From Vanrija pseudolonga (lineage: Eukaryota > Basidiomycota > Tremellomycetes > Trichosporonales > Trichosporonaceae), in contig NC_085855.1 in assembly GCF_020906515.1 (NCBI RefSeq), forward strand, positions 2,170,001 through 2,234,000: a stretch of 64,000 bases of DNA, read 5' to 3'. Below are positions 44,909-56,082 of this stretch, piece after piece. The translations under genes were made by a program, and so were the position numbers. The number at the start of each line of letters is the position of its first letter. Positions within the stretch are counted from its first letter, which is position 1. Below the pieces are notes generated by a model that had not been told where the DNA came from, ran no database searches, and saw only the letters and a program-made list of their open reading frames with translations.

Positions 44909-47495
44909 ATGCCCGTCACACGCCCAGGACTCGGGCTCCCGCTCGACCACAACACGCCGCAGCCGTACGACAAGTCGTGGAACGCGCGCAACGTCGTCAA
45001 GCCGCCCAAGAACGACGGCTTTCCGTCCGCCGTGCTCGAGGACGGCTGGCAGAGCAACACGCCGACGGTGCGCGAGCGCGCCCTTCTGGCGTTCATCGAC
45101 AGCATCACCGACAAGCCCGAGTGGTGGACCAAGGTCGGCAACAGCGAGATCACAGCCAAATGGCGCGCCGAGCTCAACGCGGCCGTCGAGGCCGGCGTCG
45201 AGCCCTACCACAAGGGATTTAGCAGCGAGATGTTCGAGTTTGCCCTCCGCGAGCTGCGCGACAAGGCCAAGATCTACCACGAGAGCGGGTACGTGTCGGT
45301 GCTCGACCTCGCCGCGAGCGTTGTCAAGGCCGACGGCGACAAAGGCGTTACCGAGGCAGTGCGCCAGCGCCTGATCGACGCGGTCCGCCCGCTCGAGAAC
45401 GTCCCCGCAGACCAGGTCGACTGGCACCCCGGCTCCAACGAGCAGGTGCGCGACATTGTCCACCCGAGTCTCTTCCCCCTCGTGTACGGCAAGACGCGCT
45501 ACCTCGCCGACCAGGAGCTGGGTGTGGCCGACGCGCTCCAGGCGTGGGGCTCGGGCGAGGTCGTGCCCGCCCTCGAGACGGAGGAGGACGTCAAGCGCCG
45601 CCAGAAGTGGTTCAAGCAGATCGCGAAGAAGGAGGCCAAGGACGCCGCGGACGCCGCCAAGGCTGCGGCCGGCGAGGATGGCGCTGAGGACGAGGACGCT
45701 GCGCCCGCCGCAGCCGACGAGCCCGACTCGGACGCCGCCTCGGCCGAGAGCTACAACTGGGAGCGGTGGCAAGCGAAGCGCGAGGCCGAGGAGAAGGCCG
45801 CGCGCGCGCGTCTATGGAGCTCGCGCTTCCAGTGGCTCCCATCCGAGGTCGACGTGGCCGCCGACGGCAAGGCGACGTTCGCGAGCTACATCAACAACCT
45901 GCACCCTGGGCAGCACAAGGAGCTGTACGGCGTGCTCGAGGAGCTGGTGACTGCGTCGCTGCCGCTGCTCGACGCGACGTACGGCCGCGTGATGCAGTGG
46001 AACGCCCTGACCAACCAGGTGGGTAGCGGTGGGTGTGAGAGGCGAGTGCTGACGCTCGCCCCAGGCCGCTGGCGAGAAACTCACGCCGCCGTTCACCGCG
46101 TCCACGTTCGCCACCCGCATCCCGTGCACCACGAGTAACCGCAAGTGTCTCGTCCCCGGCATTTGTGCTGCCAATAACGCTTGGTGCTCCGAGTACAACC
46201 GACCCGGCCGGTCGTCGGACGAGGAGGAGGAGGATGACGATGACGATGACGACAACGATGGCGAAGGCGCGGAGGGTGCCGGCAACGATGCTGAGGGAGC
46301 TGTTGCCGCGGACGGTACCGACTCCGCTGCTGATGCCGCTGGCGCTGGCAATCCCGTGTCCGAGGTGGTCACCGTGTCTGAGGCAATCGCCGTGGACGGC
46401 GGAGCAGACGGGGACGACGAGGACGACGATGAGGACACCGACATGGACGACGACGACGACGACAGCGACGACAGTGACGGCGGCTACGACCCCTATGCCG
46501 GCCTGACGCCCGAGGAGAAGGCCGAGCGTATCGCCCAGAATGAGCAACGCATCGCCGAGAGCAACAAGAGGGCAGAGGAGCGCAAGGCGAAGTACGAGCG
46601 CGATGCGGCCGAGGCCCCGCCCTACGACGTGCTCTTCCCGGCCGACTACGACTTTGGGTACTCGTCCAACGACGAGGGGTACGAGAAGGACCAAAAGTGG
46701 AACGAGCACACGCACCCGACGCAGCAGCCCGAGCCGGCCGAGTACAAGTATGTCGGGCCGACGTCGTTCAACAAGGGCACCAACGGCCTGTTCAAGCTGC
46801 CGAACGGCAAGGGCGGTGTCAACCGGCTACAGGTCATTGTCAAGCTCGCCAACATTGAGCTCACGCCCGAGAAGCCGAGCTACGCCGGCGGCAGCTGGCA
46901 CATTGAGGGCCAGCTCAACGAGCGCATCTGCGGCACCGCGCTGTACTACTACGACAACGAGAACATTACGCCATCGCGCCTCGCGTTCCGGACGCCTGCC
47001 GACGCCGAGGGGTTCACTGAGGGCGAGTTCGAGTACGAGCAGGGTGACCACGCGCCTTTCGAGGCGTACTACGGCGTCAACGCCGAGCTGGACGGCGACA
47101 GCACCGTCGTTCCGATCGGCGACGTCGCGACGCCGCAGGGACGCCTGCTTGCCTTCCCCAACGTGCTGCAGCACCGCGTGAGCCCGTTCGAGTTGGCCGA
47201 CAAGACCAAGCCAGGCCACCGCAAGATTGTCGCCCTCTTCCTCGTCGACCCGCAGACGCCCATCGTGTCCACCGCCCACGTGCCCCCGCAGCAGGCGAGC
47301 TGGGGCTCCATCCGCGAGCTCGACCACAAGCTGCCCGCCGAGCTCCAGCACCAGATCTACGCCGACCTCGGATGTCCCTACTCGCTTGACGAGGCAAAGC
47401 AGATCCGCGCCGAGCTCATGTCTGAGCGCAAGGCCATCGACGGGGACATCAAGGAGAGCTTTGCGCTATCGTCGTGGAACTTTTGCGAGCACTAG
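44909..47495 (+). CDS. DUF4246 protein, 2-oxoglutarate/Fe(II) dioxygenase-like
   Basis: Two exons, 44909-46018 and 46065-47495 (846 residues), 46-nt intron. The N-terminus has MPVTRPGLGLPLDHNTPQP and a helical region; two charged Ala/Glu/Asp-rich linkers lie at about residues 245-275 and 405-520. The C-terminal half carries the likely metal site: GGSWHIEGQLNE (His-x-Glu), a distal His in LLAFPNVLQHRVSPF and the Arg in KPGHRKIVALFLVDP that would hold 2-oxoglutarate. This fits fungal DUF4246 proteins, whose substrate is unknown to me. The Asp/Glu insert (encoded at 46200-46470) includes long runs of acidic residues within the catalytic half and is likely to be disordered. The gene is otherwise intact. 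Confidence 0.8.
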
Positions 47496-47648
47496 CCGAG
47501 TGGTGCGCAGCGCCGCGAGGCGGGCTAGTTTGAGGAGAGGTGTGATTGGGTCGATTGATTGATTCTCTGGGTATTGATTCGTACGGGTTATGCATAGCGT
47601 CGTGTAAGCAGCACATGTCACCCCGCGATGTCTCGCAGGCTCGGTGCG

Positions 47649-49105
47649 TCAATAGTCGTCCAGCTCGTCGTCGTAGTCCGTCTCATCCGACTCCGTCTCG
47701 CCGTCGATCCCACCGTCCGAATCAGGCTCATACCACGGTGTGCGAATCGACTGGGCCAAGCGCGCGAACAGGTCGCCTCCGGCCGGCATGTCGCGATACG
47801 TCTTGCGGCCGGGAAGGTGGACAGCGACGGGGAAGTGCACGCCGCTGTCGGCGGCGTACGCGCTCGCGTCGTCTTCGCAGCTCTTGCGCCCAGTCACGAA
47901 GCGCACGGCAGCATACTCTGTGATAGACTTGAGGTGCATCTCGGCGATGGGCAGTGGGGTGGCCTGGTGCTGCGCGGACAGGTCGTGCAGGAGGGAGCGC
48001 CACTGGGCGCCGTCCCACTGCTCCGGGCCGCGGTCGTCGGTGATCGTGAGGCTGACCCACTCGAGCGTCACCTTCGCCAGGCGCGGGAACTTGGTGAGGA
48101 GGGCGTACAGGTCGTTCGGCGCTAGCTCAGTGTACCCGCTCAGCTCGAGGCGTTGCAGCCGCGCGAACGGCGCGGGGGCGTCTAGCATCCACCTCAGCGT
48201 GGCTGGGAGACATGGGCCATGGCCCGCGCTCTCGACGGCCCGCAGGGTAAGCGATGACGGGCTACACAGCCGCATGAATGCGACAGCGTGCGTCCAGCCT
48301 GCCGGGTCGGCAGAACACCGGCCAAAGAACAGCTGCACGCGATCGAGGGACGCGAGCGCCGGCGCGAGCAGCGAACGCAGCTCGTCGCCGAGGGCGAACA
48401 CCGCGTCATCGAGCACCGTCGAGCCGTCCGCGACGAGCTCGGGCACGGGGCCATATCCCGCGCTCGCGCGGGCCGCATGTGCCCGGCCCAGCGCGACGAC
48501 CGCAGCGCGGAATATCGGGCCCAGCCGGCGATCGTTGACCCGAATGTCGCCGGCGGCCGCGAGCGCCGCGTGCCCCAGCGCAGCGGCATGCGGCGCGCGA
48601 AGAAGGGCCGCGGTCCGAGGTCGGCGTTGCGTGAGGGGACCTCCATCGCGCTCGACACTTCCAGCGTGTGCAGGCTCGGCAAGGCAGCTAGCACGTCTGA
48701 CAGCGCGTGCGAGAGGGGCATGTCGCGCGGACACGGCAGCGGCTCGGCCGTGCCCGCGCCAAAGCCCCACCTGTCGTCGAGGGCCAAGAGGGCGTTCGAA
48801 GTGGCCATAGCTGCGACGTCGTCGGCCGTGTGTGGGAGGATGCGTAACGAACGGACGTGCGCCGCGATCTCGGGGCGGGCGGCGAGGGCCGCGAGCGATG
48901 ATAGCCCTGCGGGGGAGACGACGACCGCGAGCCGCGTGAAGTGTTCCCTGCGGAAGGTGTCCGCCAGTGCTGCGTTGAGTGTTGTGCTTGTAAGGCGGAG
49001 CACGCCGACGTCTGGTGTCGGAAGGAGGTCGGCTACGTGTTGGAGTAGTTCAGGCGGCAGTGCGGCGAGCGAGGCGATGTCGGGCGGGGGCGGGGGCGTG
49101 GGCAT
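47649..49105 (-). pseudogene. F-box/LRR-like gene with one frameshift (second F-box family)
   Basis: Starts MPTPPPPPDIASL at 49105. The F-box LPPELLQHVADLL, PTPDVGVLRLTSTTLNAAL is followed by HVRSLRILP and LPSLHTLEVSS. Around 48540-48600 the coding frame shifts by one base: upstream text ends near FFARRMPLRWGTR, downstream text resumes as GDIRVNDRRLGPIFRAAVVALGRAH and runs open to a stop at 47649 with an acidic end (ETESDETDYDDELDDY). No GT/AG pair in the gap restores the frame without deleting conserved sequence. It is a close relative of the intact gene at 39028-40659. So a recent pseudogene or a sequence error; if real, the product would be an F-box domain with a foreign tail. Confidence 0.6.
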
Positions 49106-49583
49106 TGTGCGAGTTGTTGCTGATGGGACGTGTCGGTGTCGGTGATGGAAGAAATGTCGGCAGCAGGTTGCGCGACTTGCTTGGCATCGATGCCGGCGTA
49201 TACAACGATGCGATCGACGACCCGCCTGATCTACACGATCCGCGCCTTGGTTACTCGCCTCGCGCAACGATCAATGGCGGTGCCACCGGCGCTTGCTCAG
49301 CAGAGCTACGATGCTGCTCAAGCACGGTGTTCCAGCCTCAATCCATGACACAAGCCCATACATGACTGCAGCCCTCGCCTAGAAGAACTCAGCCAGCACT
49401 GGTGCCTGTAGTGTGCCAAGACAGTCGCGTCCCGGAGTGGGGTGGGCGGGCCGCTGTTTCAGCCTGGTGGTCATTGACACCCGCAGTCACCTCGCGTCCT
49501 TCACCAGGTTGCCCCGGTCACAACTTGGGCGTTTGCTCTTGTGCTCACAATCATCGAACACAAGCGCAGGCAACAACGTCGGG
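49106..49583. promoter_or_regulatory. divergent region between two F-box genes
   Basis: 480 bases. It contains GTGCCAAGACAGTCGCGTCC (near 49412), which recurs almost exactly at about 52665 before the next two-F-box gene, so the upstream region was copied along with the gene. Confidence 0.5.
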
Positions 49584-52482
49584 ATGGACGCTCTGCCCTC
49601 CCAGCTCGCGCAGGCGCTGCAGTCTGTGCAGCCTGTGCAAGTGCAACCCTCCCCGCGCCGACGAGCTGGACTCGCGAGCCTCCCAGCAAACGTCCTTTGG
49701 CGCATCTGCGAAGAAACACTCGGGATCTACGACTGGAGAGGGCGCGACGACAGACGCCAGGCGGACACCCTCAGCCAGTGCTGTAAAGCCTTGCGCGCGA
49801 CCCTCGCCGAAGCCGAGCACCTCCGCGCGGCGTTCCACACCGTGTCGATCCTCCCCTCGCCCGACGGGCTTCGCTTCCTCGCGGGCCTCGCTGCGGGCCC
49901 GTACGCCCGGCACGTCCGGCACGTCACTATCGCGCGCCAGATCCCTGTCCCCGGGTTACGGTCACTACGCGCCGCGACGCTCGCACTATTGGGCTTTGGA
50001 CCGGGCAGCGAGGTCGCGGTCGACGACCACGGCGTGGACGGCATGGAGACGCCGCTCGCACGGCAGCTCGCTGACGTGTTCTGCGCGCTGCCGTCTCTCG
50101 AGGGGGCGGGGGTTGGCTTGGGATACGTGCCCCTGCCCCGCAAGAGTGATGGCCAAGCCTCCGGCTTTAAAGAACCCCGCAAGAAACCGGACAAGATGCC
50201 CTTCGGACAGCGCACTGTCCTGTCTGGTCCCACCGATGACTACATCCACGACGTGATATTTCGCGGGGTCCTAAGCAGCGGCGGCAGGACGACCTGTGAC
50301 GACACTTAAAGTCGAGGACGAGGCGTCCAGGTTCACCGCTGCCAGGCTCGCCGCCGCGTACACATTCAGCACATCCCAGTTGGAGCTCGTGGGCCCACTT
50401 CTTCGACAGCTGAGGACGTTGAAGATCGAGGCCCTTCCGCCCTCAGACGATAACGCATCGCCCCTGTACGACTGTGGTCACCTCGCCTCCTTCTTGCACC
50501 AGTGCAGCGGCCTGACCGAGCTCTACTTGGAGGGTCCTAAGGCGTACGCCGACATCATTCAGAGGCTGCTGAGGGATCCCCTACTGTTCCCAGGCCTCGA
50601 GAAACTCGCGCTCAAAGAATTCGACCTCCCCCAAGCCATGTTGATCAAGCTTCTTTCGCAATGGAACCTCAGGGAGGTATATCTGGACAACATCCGCCTC
50701 CAGGAGGACGAAGCCCTCGCGAGTGGCCACGCCAAGAAGTACGTGAGGTGGAGCGGATTCCCAGTGCTCTGGGACGCCGTGCTCCGCGCTGTCTCCGAGC
50801 ATGGCACGGGAGTGACACGCGTGCTTGGGCTACGCGACCTCGGAGAATGTCATTGTGATGCGCAGGCGACCAATGTCTCCTTCGATCACGATCCCAGTAC
50901 GCCGGATGTGGCGGTTTCCCGCGACGGCCAACAAGTGGTGGCTACCGCCCGCCCGGGTATCGCGGACGTGTTCGAACGGGCAGCATCGGCGCTCCATACC
51001 CCTGCTGGCGCATTGCCTCCTCCACCAGAGCAGCCTACCAGTCACCCGAAGCTCGCCCAACTGCCCGAAGACGTTCTCCTGCTCATCGTTGCCCAGGTAC
51101 CGCGGCGCACCATTAGCCACCTACGGTTGATGTGCAAGGCGCTCGCGGACGCGCTCTTGCAGGTAGCTGCCAGCGTCGTACGGTCTGTATCGATCGTACC
51201 CTCCGCACCCGGCGTCGAGGTGCTCGCTAGCATTGCCTCGTCAACGTTTGGCCCGTATGTCCGGCACGTCTGGATGGCGCTCGAGTACGAGCCGGACGCC
51301 GCTTTCGACCCTCTCGCCCCAGGCCCCTCGGCTCGTTTGGCGCAGCTCGCGTTCCTCGGACTCGAGGCCATTCCACTCAGCAGTACGCCAACAGGGGATG
51401 ACACGCCGTTCGCTCGCGGGCTCGGAAAAGCGCTCAGCAGCCTCCCGGCACTTCGAAGGGTCGGCGCCGTGGCGGCGCGAGGGCCGAAGCCCAACGGCTT
51501 AAAGGACAAGGACCAGTGCGTGACCAACGCCGTCTTCCGCGGCCTCCTGTTCGCCGCTGCTCGTGCCCATGTTGCGGGACGGACCATCGACACCGTTGAA
51601 TTCGAGGCAGGTGGCGAAACTGAAGGCTCTTTCTACCCTCGCCGAAAGAATGAGGACCGTTCGCCCCCACAGCTGAGTGACCCGGCGTTCACACTCACCT
51701 CCTCCCAACGCGAGCGGGTGGCGCCGCTCCTCGGCGCACTGCAGACCCTGCGTCTCGACGTGTTCGGGTCTTCTGACGTGACTGTGCGCGAAGACTCCGG
51801 AGTCTGTGAATTCATCCCCCTGTGCACTGGTCTCGTTTACCTCGACCTGGAGGACGCCGTGGGATCGGTGCTGCCCACGAAGACGGCGCCGCAAGCTGCA
51901 TCGCAGTACTCTACCCTGTCCGAGACGCAGGGGGGCATACCCGTGCACAGGCCCGTTTTCAAGTGGACCGGCCAGCTTGCCGATGCACTGGCACCGCTCA
52001 CCAGACTCGAGGTTCTGTGGCTGAAACGATACGCCTTTTCACTCTCAGTCCTCATCCAGCTCCTCACTCAAGTGCAGCTGCGTTGCATTATGCTCATGGA
52101 GATTACGCTGGAAGGCGACGCAACTTTGGCCACGGACGACGTCCCGCGACTGTGGGACCAGGTGTTGCGGGCAGCCTCGAACCACGCCACGCGGAAGACC
52201 CATCGACTAGGGCTCAGTTTCCTCCGCGAGTCGCATGGGAATGCAGACGACCGAAGCACGTACAAAGTCGAGTTCGACTGCGGGCCCGACGCCCGCGAGC
52301 ACGCGCACGACGCCATCTTCGAGGCCGGTACATGCGTGAAGCTGTACCTCCGGGAGTTCATGCGGGATGGCGATGAAGAAGGAGGCTATGACCGGGATGT
52401 GTTCGTCCGCGCGGCAGATCTCCTGACTGAGCCCACCTCGATGGTCGATGAGGAGAGCTTGGTTTATGACTGGGAGATATAG
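49584..52482 (+). pseudogene. protein with two F-box/LRR units in one chain; frameshift between halves of unit 1
   Basis: Intronless. Unit 1 starts at 49584 (MDALPSQLAQALQ), F-box LASLPANVLWRICEETL and LSQCCKALRATLAEAE, then YARHVRHVTI and ALPSLEGAGV. It leaves frame between about 50246 and 50310, where paralogous sequence is shorter by a number of bases not divisible by three, and continues in a second frame from about 50296 (LKVEDEASRF) to 52482 with no further break. Unit 2 begins near 51050: F-box LAQLPEDVLLLIVAQV, RTISHLRLMCKALADAL, then YVRHVWMAL, LPALRRVGAV and LGALQTLRLDV. The end is SLVYDWEI. Each unit repeats the layout F-box, HVR strand, LPxL repeat, FRG helix and leucine-rich end. 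The second reading frame alone could give a 700-residue protein. Function presumed SCF-linked. Confidence 0.65.
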
Positions 52483-52832
52483 TAGAGGAGGGTGAACGTG
52501 CCGAGTTGCAGCAGCGGGGGTCTGTTTGTAGGGCACAGCGCCGTGCAGACCGTCATGCAGGTCGTAGCAGATTCCACACTGGCGCGACTATGATACACAA
52601 GTACATAGACTCCCGTCGGAAGACATGACGGGAGCACATGATCCGTCGTCACAGGATGACGTTGTGCCAAGACAAGACAGTCGCGTCCCGACCAGAATGA
52701 AGTAGGGTGGCCGTTTCAGGTTGGCCATGATGCCCGCTCACGGTGGTGTCGTCCATCCTCCATCCTTCTCGCATCGACTCACTCGTTCGCTTTTCCCGCC
52801 CATCACTCAATCTCACCTCAAAACAATCACCC
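52483..52832. promoter_or_regulatory. intergenic region with copied promoter segment
   Basis: 350 bases. The segment GTGCCAAGACAAGACAGTCG at about 52661 resembles that before the preceding paralog, indicating that promoter and gene were duplicated together. Nothing else seen. Confidence 0.5.
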
Positions 52833-54800
52833 ATGGACGACATTCACCCCCCTCGAGCTCCCTCACCCACGCCGCCCGGCCTCACCAGCCTCCCGACCAG
52901 CGTCCTCGTCCGCATATGCGACCATCTACCAGGGCGAGAGGTCTGGCACCTCCGCACGAGCTGCAAGGCCTTGCGTGCGCTGCTCGCCCCCATTTTCCTG
53001 AAAGAGCACCGCCGCGTGTACATCATGGCTAATGCCAAGGGGCTCGACTTCCTCGCTGCTGTCGCAGCCGGACCCCACGCGAAGCACGTCCGGCTTGTCG
53101 TCATTTCGACATGGGTCTCCGACCCTATCTACATACGGAGTCAAGAACAGCGTTCATTCATCGGTCTAGGCTCGCCTTCTATCACCCCCGTCGTCGAGGA
53201 CGTCCAACCTGGCCTGGACGTGCCGTTTATACGCCAGCTGGCCGCTGCCTTCAGCCGTCTTCCCGGTCTGGAAATGGTCAAGATGACGGATTACGTTTGG
53301 GGACAGAATCCAGATGGAACACATTTACCCTACGATGACCCAGGAGGTGTCGACACCGCGTCGGCCATTTTCCGCGGCCTCATCCTCGCTCTTGCACACG
53401 CACATTCAGCAGATACCCTCGCGAGAAAACTCAAAGTGGCAGATTGCAAGGCCTTCAGCGACAGGGCATTGGTACTAAGCGCGGCCGAGCGCCTGGTCGC
53501 TGCCCCGTTCCTCGGCCAACTCGAAGCGCTCGACTTCGAGTTCTACTATTCTGGATCTGCGGACTCTGAAGTGTTCAGCTCCTTCATCAGCCTGTGCACC
53601 GGGCTCGTCGACCTCCGCCTGACCCTGGCCCGCGCTTCGGACCGTGGTTGGGTCAGTAGCTTGCGACTGAGGCTTCCGGAGGGACCTGTCGCATTACCAT
53701 GCCTCAAGGTACTACAGTTGAGGTCTCTCATACTGCCGGCGGACGATCTGATCCGGTTCTTATCCCAATGCCGCCTGCGAGAAGTCGATCTCAACGAAGT
53801 CTGTCTCACGGCGCACAGACAACTCCTCGACAGGTATCGCAACAAGTGCGAGAAGTGGATTGGCCACCCCGCGTTGTGGGACGCAGTCCTGCGGGCAATG
53901 TCCAACCACTGCGAACGGCAGACACGCGTATTGAGGCTTTCCCGGCTCAGTGAGACCATGGTCAGCGGTAACCTCCAGTTTGTGGTGGACAATGGTGCGA
54001 CGATGTCTCTCATAGTGAGGGCCGATGAGACTGGCGCCGCCTTCCCCACTACCCCCGTCAACGCATACAGTGTCGCAACGGAAACCGACAAAGAGGACGT
54101 ATACATCCGAGCTGCTGAGGCAATCAAAACACCTCCCCGTTCAATACCGTGGCCCCCGGATGAGCCAACGACGGAACCCCCTCTGGCACATCTGCCCACC
54201 GAGATTCTCCATGTCATCTGCGGCTTCCTTGACGTAAAAACGGTCGGCAACATGCGCAGATGCTGCCTGTCGCTTGACACCGCTCTGATTCCATGTTTCG
54301 GCCGCTACCTCTCCACCGTTACGATTGTCCCGACTGAAGCTGGTGTCGACAGGCTAGGAGACATTGCTTCCTCCCCATTTGGCCCTTACGTCCGTCATGT
54401 CGTCGTCACTGGGCATGTCTCTCAGGGCGAATACTATCCCACAGGTGTGGAACATCGCATCTTCCTAGGGTTGGATGCCGACGAGGAAGCTGGAAGCGAT
54501 GACGGCGAGTCGGATGGCGACAGCGAGTCGGATGGCGACGGCGAGTCGGATGGCGACAGCGAGTCGGCAGGCGACAGCGAGTGGGATGGCGACGAGCAGG
54601 AGCTCAACAACGGTTTCGACAGCCCTTTCGCGCGACAGCTCGGAATGATGCTCAGTGCCCTCCCGGAACTACAGGTCGTCAGCCTCGGAGCAGAACGTGA
54701 CACCAGTACATGGGACTCAGACCTCGGGCAATACCGTATCCATCCCGGACGTCGAAGGAGGCCGCCTGACGAATACATCTGGGTGGCCAGTGTTCTGTGA
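52833..54800 (+). CDS. protein with two F-box units in one chain, C-terminally short
   Basis: Intronless, 655 residues from the ATG at 52833 (MDDIHPPRAP); the frame extends upstream but only without an ATG. Unit 1: F-box LTSLPTSVLVRICDHL, EVWHLRTSCKALRALL, then HAKHVRLVVIS, LPGLEMVKM, SAIFRGLILALAHAH, LGQLEALDFEF and LPCLKVLQLRSL. Unit 2 starts near residue 450: F-box LAHLPTEILHVICGFL, TVGNMRRCCLSLDTAL, then YVRHVVVTG, an Asp/Glu/Ser-rich repeat block and LPELQVVSLG. It stops where the preceding paralog continues with FRGLL and a leucine-rich end, so the second unit is truncated by about 300 residues, probably by an early stop or deletion. The reading frame itself is unbroken. Likely SCF substrate receptor. 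Confidence 0.72.
   Translation: MDDIHPPRAPSPTPPGLTSLPTSVLVRICDHLPGREVWHLRTSCKALRALLAPIFLKEHRRVYIMANAKGLDFLAAVAAGPHAKHVRLVVISTWVSDPIYIRSQEQRSFIGLGSPSITPVVEDVQPGLDVPFIRQLAAAFSRLPGLEMVKMTDYVWGQNPDGTHLPYDDPGGVDTASAIFRGLILALAHAHSADTLARKLKVADCKAFSDRALVLSAAERLVAAPFLGQLEALDFEFYYSGSADSEVFSSFISLCTGLVDLRLTLARASDRGWVSSLRLRLPEGPVALPCLKVLQLRSLILPADDLIRFLSQCRLREVDLNEVCLTAHRQLLDRYRNKCEKWIGHPALWDAVLRAMSNHCERQTRVLRLSRLSETMVSGNLQFVVDNGATMSLIVRADETGAAFPTTPVNAYSVATETDKEDVYIRAAEAIKTPPRSIPWPPDEPTTEPPLAHLPTEILHVICGFLDVKTVGNMRRCCLSLDTALIPCFGRYLSTVTIVPTEAGVDRLGDIASSPFGPYVRHVVVTGHVSQGEYYPTGVEHRIFLGLDADEEAGSDDGESDGDSESDGDGESDGDSESAGDSEWDGDEQELNNGFDSPFARQLGMMLSALPELQVVSLGAERDTSTWDSDLGQYRIHPGRRRRPPDEYIWVASVL
54501..54593 (+). 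repeat. 18-bp in-frame tandem repeat coding acidic residues
   Basis: About five copies of an 18-bp unit (GGCGACAGCGAGTCGGAT) with small changes, encoding Asp-Gly-Glu/Asp-Ser repeats inside the second unit of the two-F-box protein. Copy number may vary. Confidence 0.8.
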
Positions 54801-54954
54801 ACAAAGTCAAGAACATGTAGACTGCCACCCCCTCAGCACCGTCACATTGCTGCCTCGCTCACGCAAACATGATTCCAACTGCCTCCTCACGCAGGACCAA
54901 ACATGAACGGCCCCCTTCACCATTTCAATGCCGAGCGCAGAGACAACCGACCAC

Positions 54955-54967
54955 CGGAGATAAGCCC
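54955..54967 (+). promoter_or_regulatory. CGG-N7-CCC element upstream of the short-chain dehydrogenase
   Basis: CGGAGATAAGCCC. It matches the CGGA..TAAGCCG elements of the regulator/transketolase promoter except in two spacer bases and the last base. It lies about 140 bases before the ATG at 55097. Candidate site for the Zn2Cys6 protein of this cluster (inference). Confidence 0.4.
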
Positions 54968-55096
54968 CTAGGAAGACCGGAGTTACATACAGTAAGCCCC
55001 GACATGACCCCCACCACCAGAGTCGGTGGGTGGGCAGCAGCCCTCGTCAAACCCTCATAACCCCAGCACTCTTAACCCAACGGCCCCAGCAGCACA

Positions 55097-55981
55097 ATGA
55101 GCACCACCAAAGTCGTGATCATAACCGGCGCCGCACAAGGCATAGGCCGCGGTATCGCCCAGCAACTAGCGAAGGACGGCTTCGCCCTCGTCCTCGCCGA
55201 CGTCGCCGCCGCCCGGTCCAAACTCGACGCTGTGGTTGTGGAGGTCGAGGCAGCTGGAGCACGGGCCATTGGCCTCGAGTGCGATGTGCGGCGAAAGGGC
55301 GAGGTTGACGCGCTGGTCACCGCCGCCACCGACGCGTTCGGCCGGCTCGACGGTGGGTCTTGTGCTGGTCGCGCTAATGCCCAGTGATGGTCGCGAATGC
55401 TGGCATTGCGCCGACTGACACGTTCCTCGACATCACGCCCGAGATGTACGACAACCTCTACGCTATCAACGTGCGCGGGGTGCTATTCTGCTACCAGGCC
55501 GCGGCGCGCCAATTCATCAGCCAGGGCTGGGGTGGTAAACTTATTGGTGAGCTCCTCCGAGGACTGAAGCTTACCCCAGCGGCATGCAGTGTGTCGGGCT
55601 TCGATACGCAGCTGCACAAGACCGCCTACTGCAGCACTAAGTTTGCCGTGCGCTCGCTCAACCAAGGGGCGTCCCGAGAGTTTGGAAAGCACGGCATCAC
55701 CGCCAACGTGTACTGCCCCGGCACTGTCAACACCGACATGTGGCGCGCCATGGACGAGGCGAACTTGGCTGACGACGGCAAGCCGGCCCCCGGCGTTCTC
55801 ACGCAGCGCAAGGTCGACGCCACGCCGCTTGGGCGCATTGCCGAGCCGGAGGACGTTGCACGGCTGGTTAGCTTCCTCGCTGGTCCTGCCTCCGACTTTG
55901 TGTCGGGGCAGGCGATACAGGTCTGCGTGCGTGTGCACCCCTCGTGCGCGCTGACTTCAGGGTGCCGAGTACGTTACATAG
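55097..55981 (+). CDS. short-chain dehydrogenase/reductase (classical SDR)
   Basis: Four exons: 55097-55352, 55385-55546, 55580-55926, 55961-55981 (261 residues). Introns are 32-34 nt; the last exon codes only GAEYVT and the stop. Marks: TGAAQGIGRG (nucleotide-binding loop, residues 11-20), ANAGIAP, the catalytic Ser in AACSVSG (143 or 145), and Tyr156-x-x-x-Lys160 in YCSTK. The start VVIITGAAQGIG and the end AIQVCGAEYVT resemble diacetyl/acetoin reductases and related polyol dehydrogenases. It should oxidise or reduce a small hydroxy-ketone or sugar alcohol with NAD(P). It opens the metabolic cluster and has a degenerate copy of the shared promoter element. Intron 2 is in frame and stop-free. 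Confidence 0.85.
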
Positions 55982-56082
55982 TCAATCTAAACTTCCGCCT
56001 CGAATTCCTATTGCAATGCCTCTCTCCCACTGGTAAACTGTCGCGATGCAACATTGTCGAACTCGGGGAACCATGTGCACAG

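Noticed and set aside
48520-48660. Intron to explain the frame change in the F-box gene at 47.6-49.1 kb
   Set aside because: No GT/AG pair in this stretch restores the frame without removing sequence conserved in the paralog.
47740-49145. Long plus-strand frames opposite the frameshifted F-box gene
   Set aside because: Arg- and Ala-rich shadow frames in GC-rich DNA; the minus strand shows the F-box and its paralog match.
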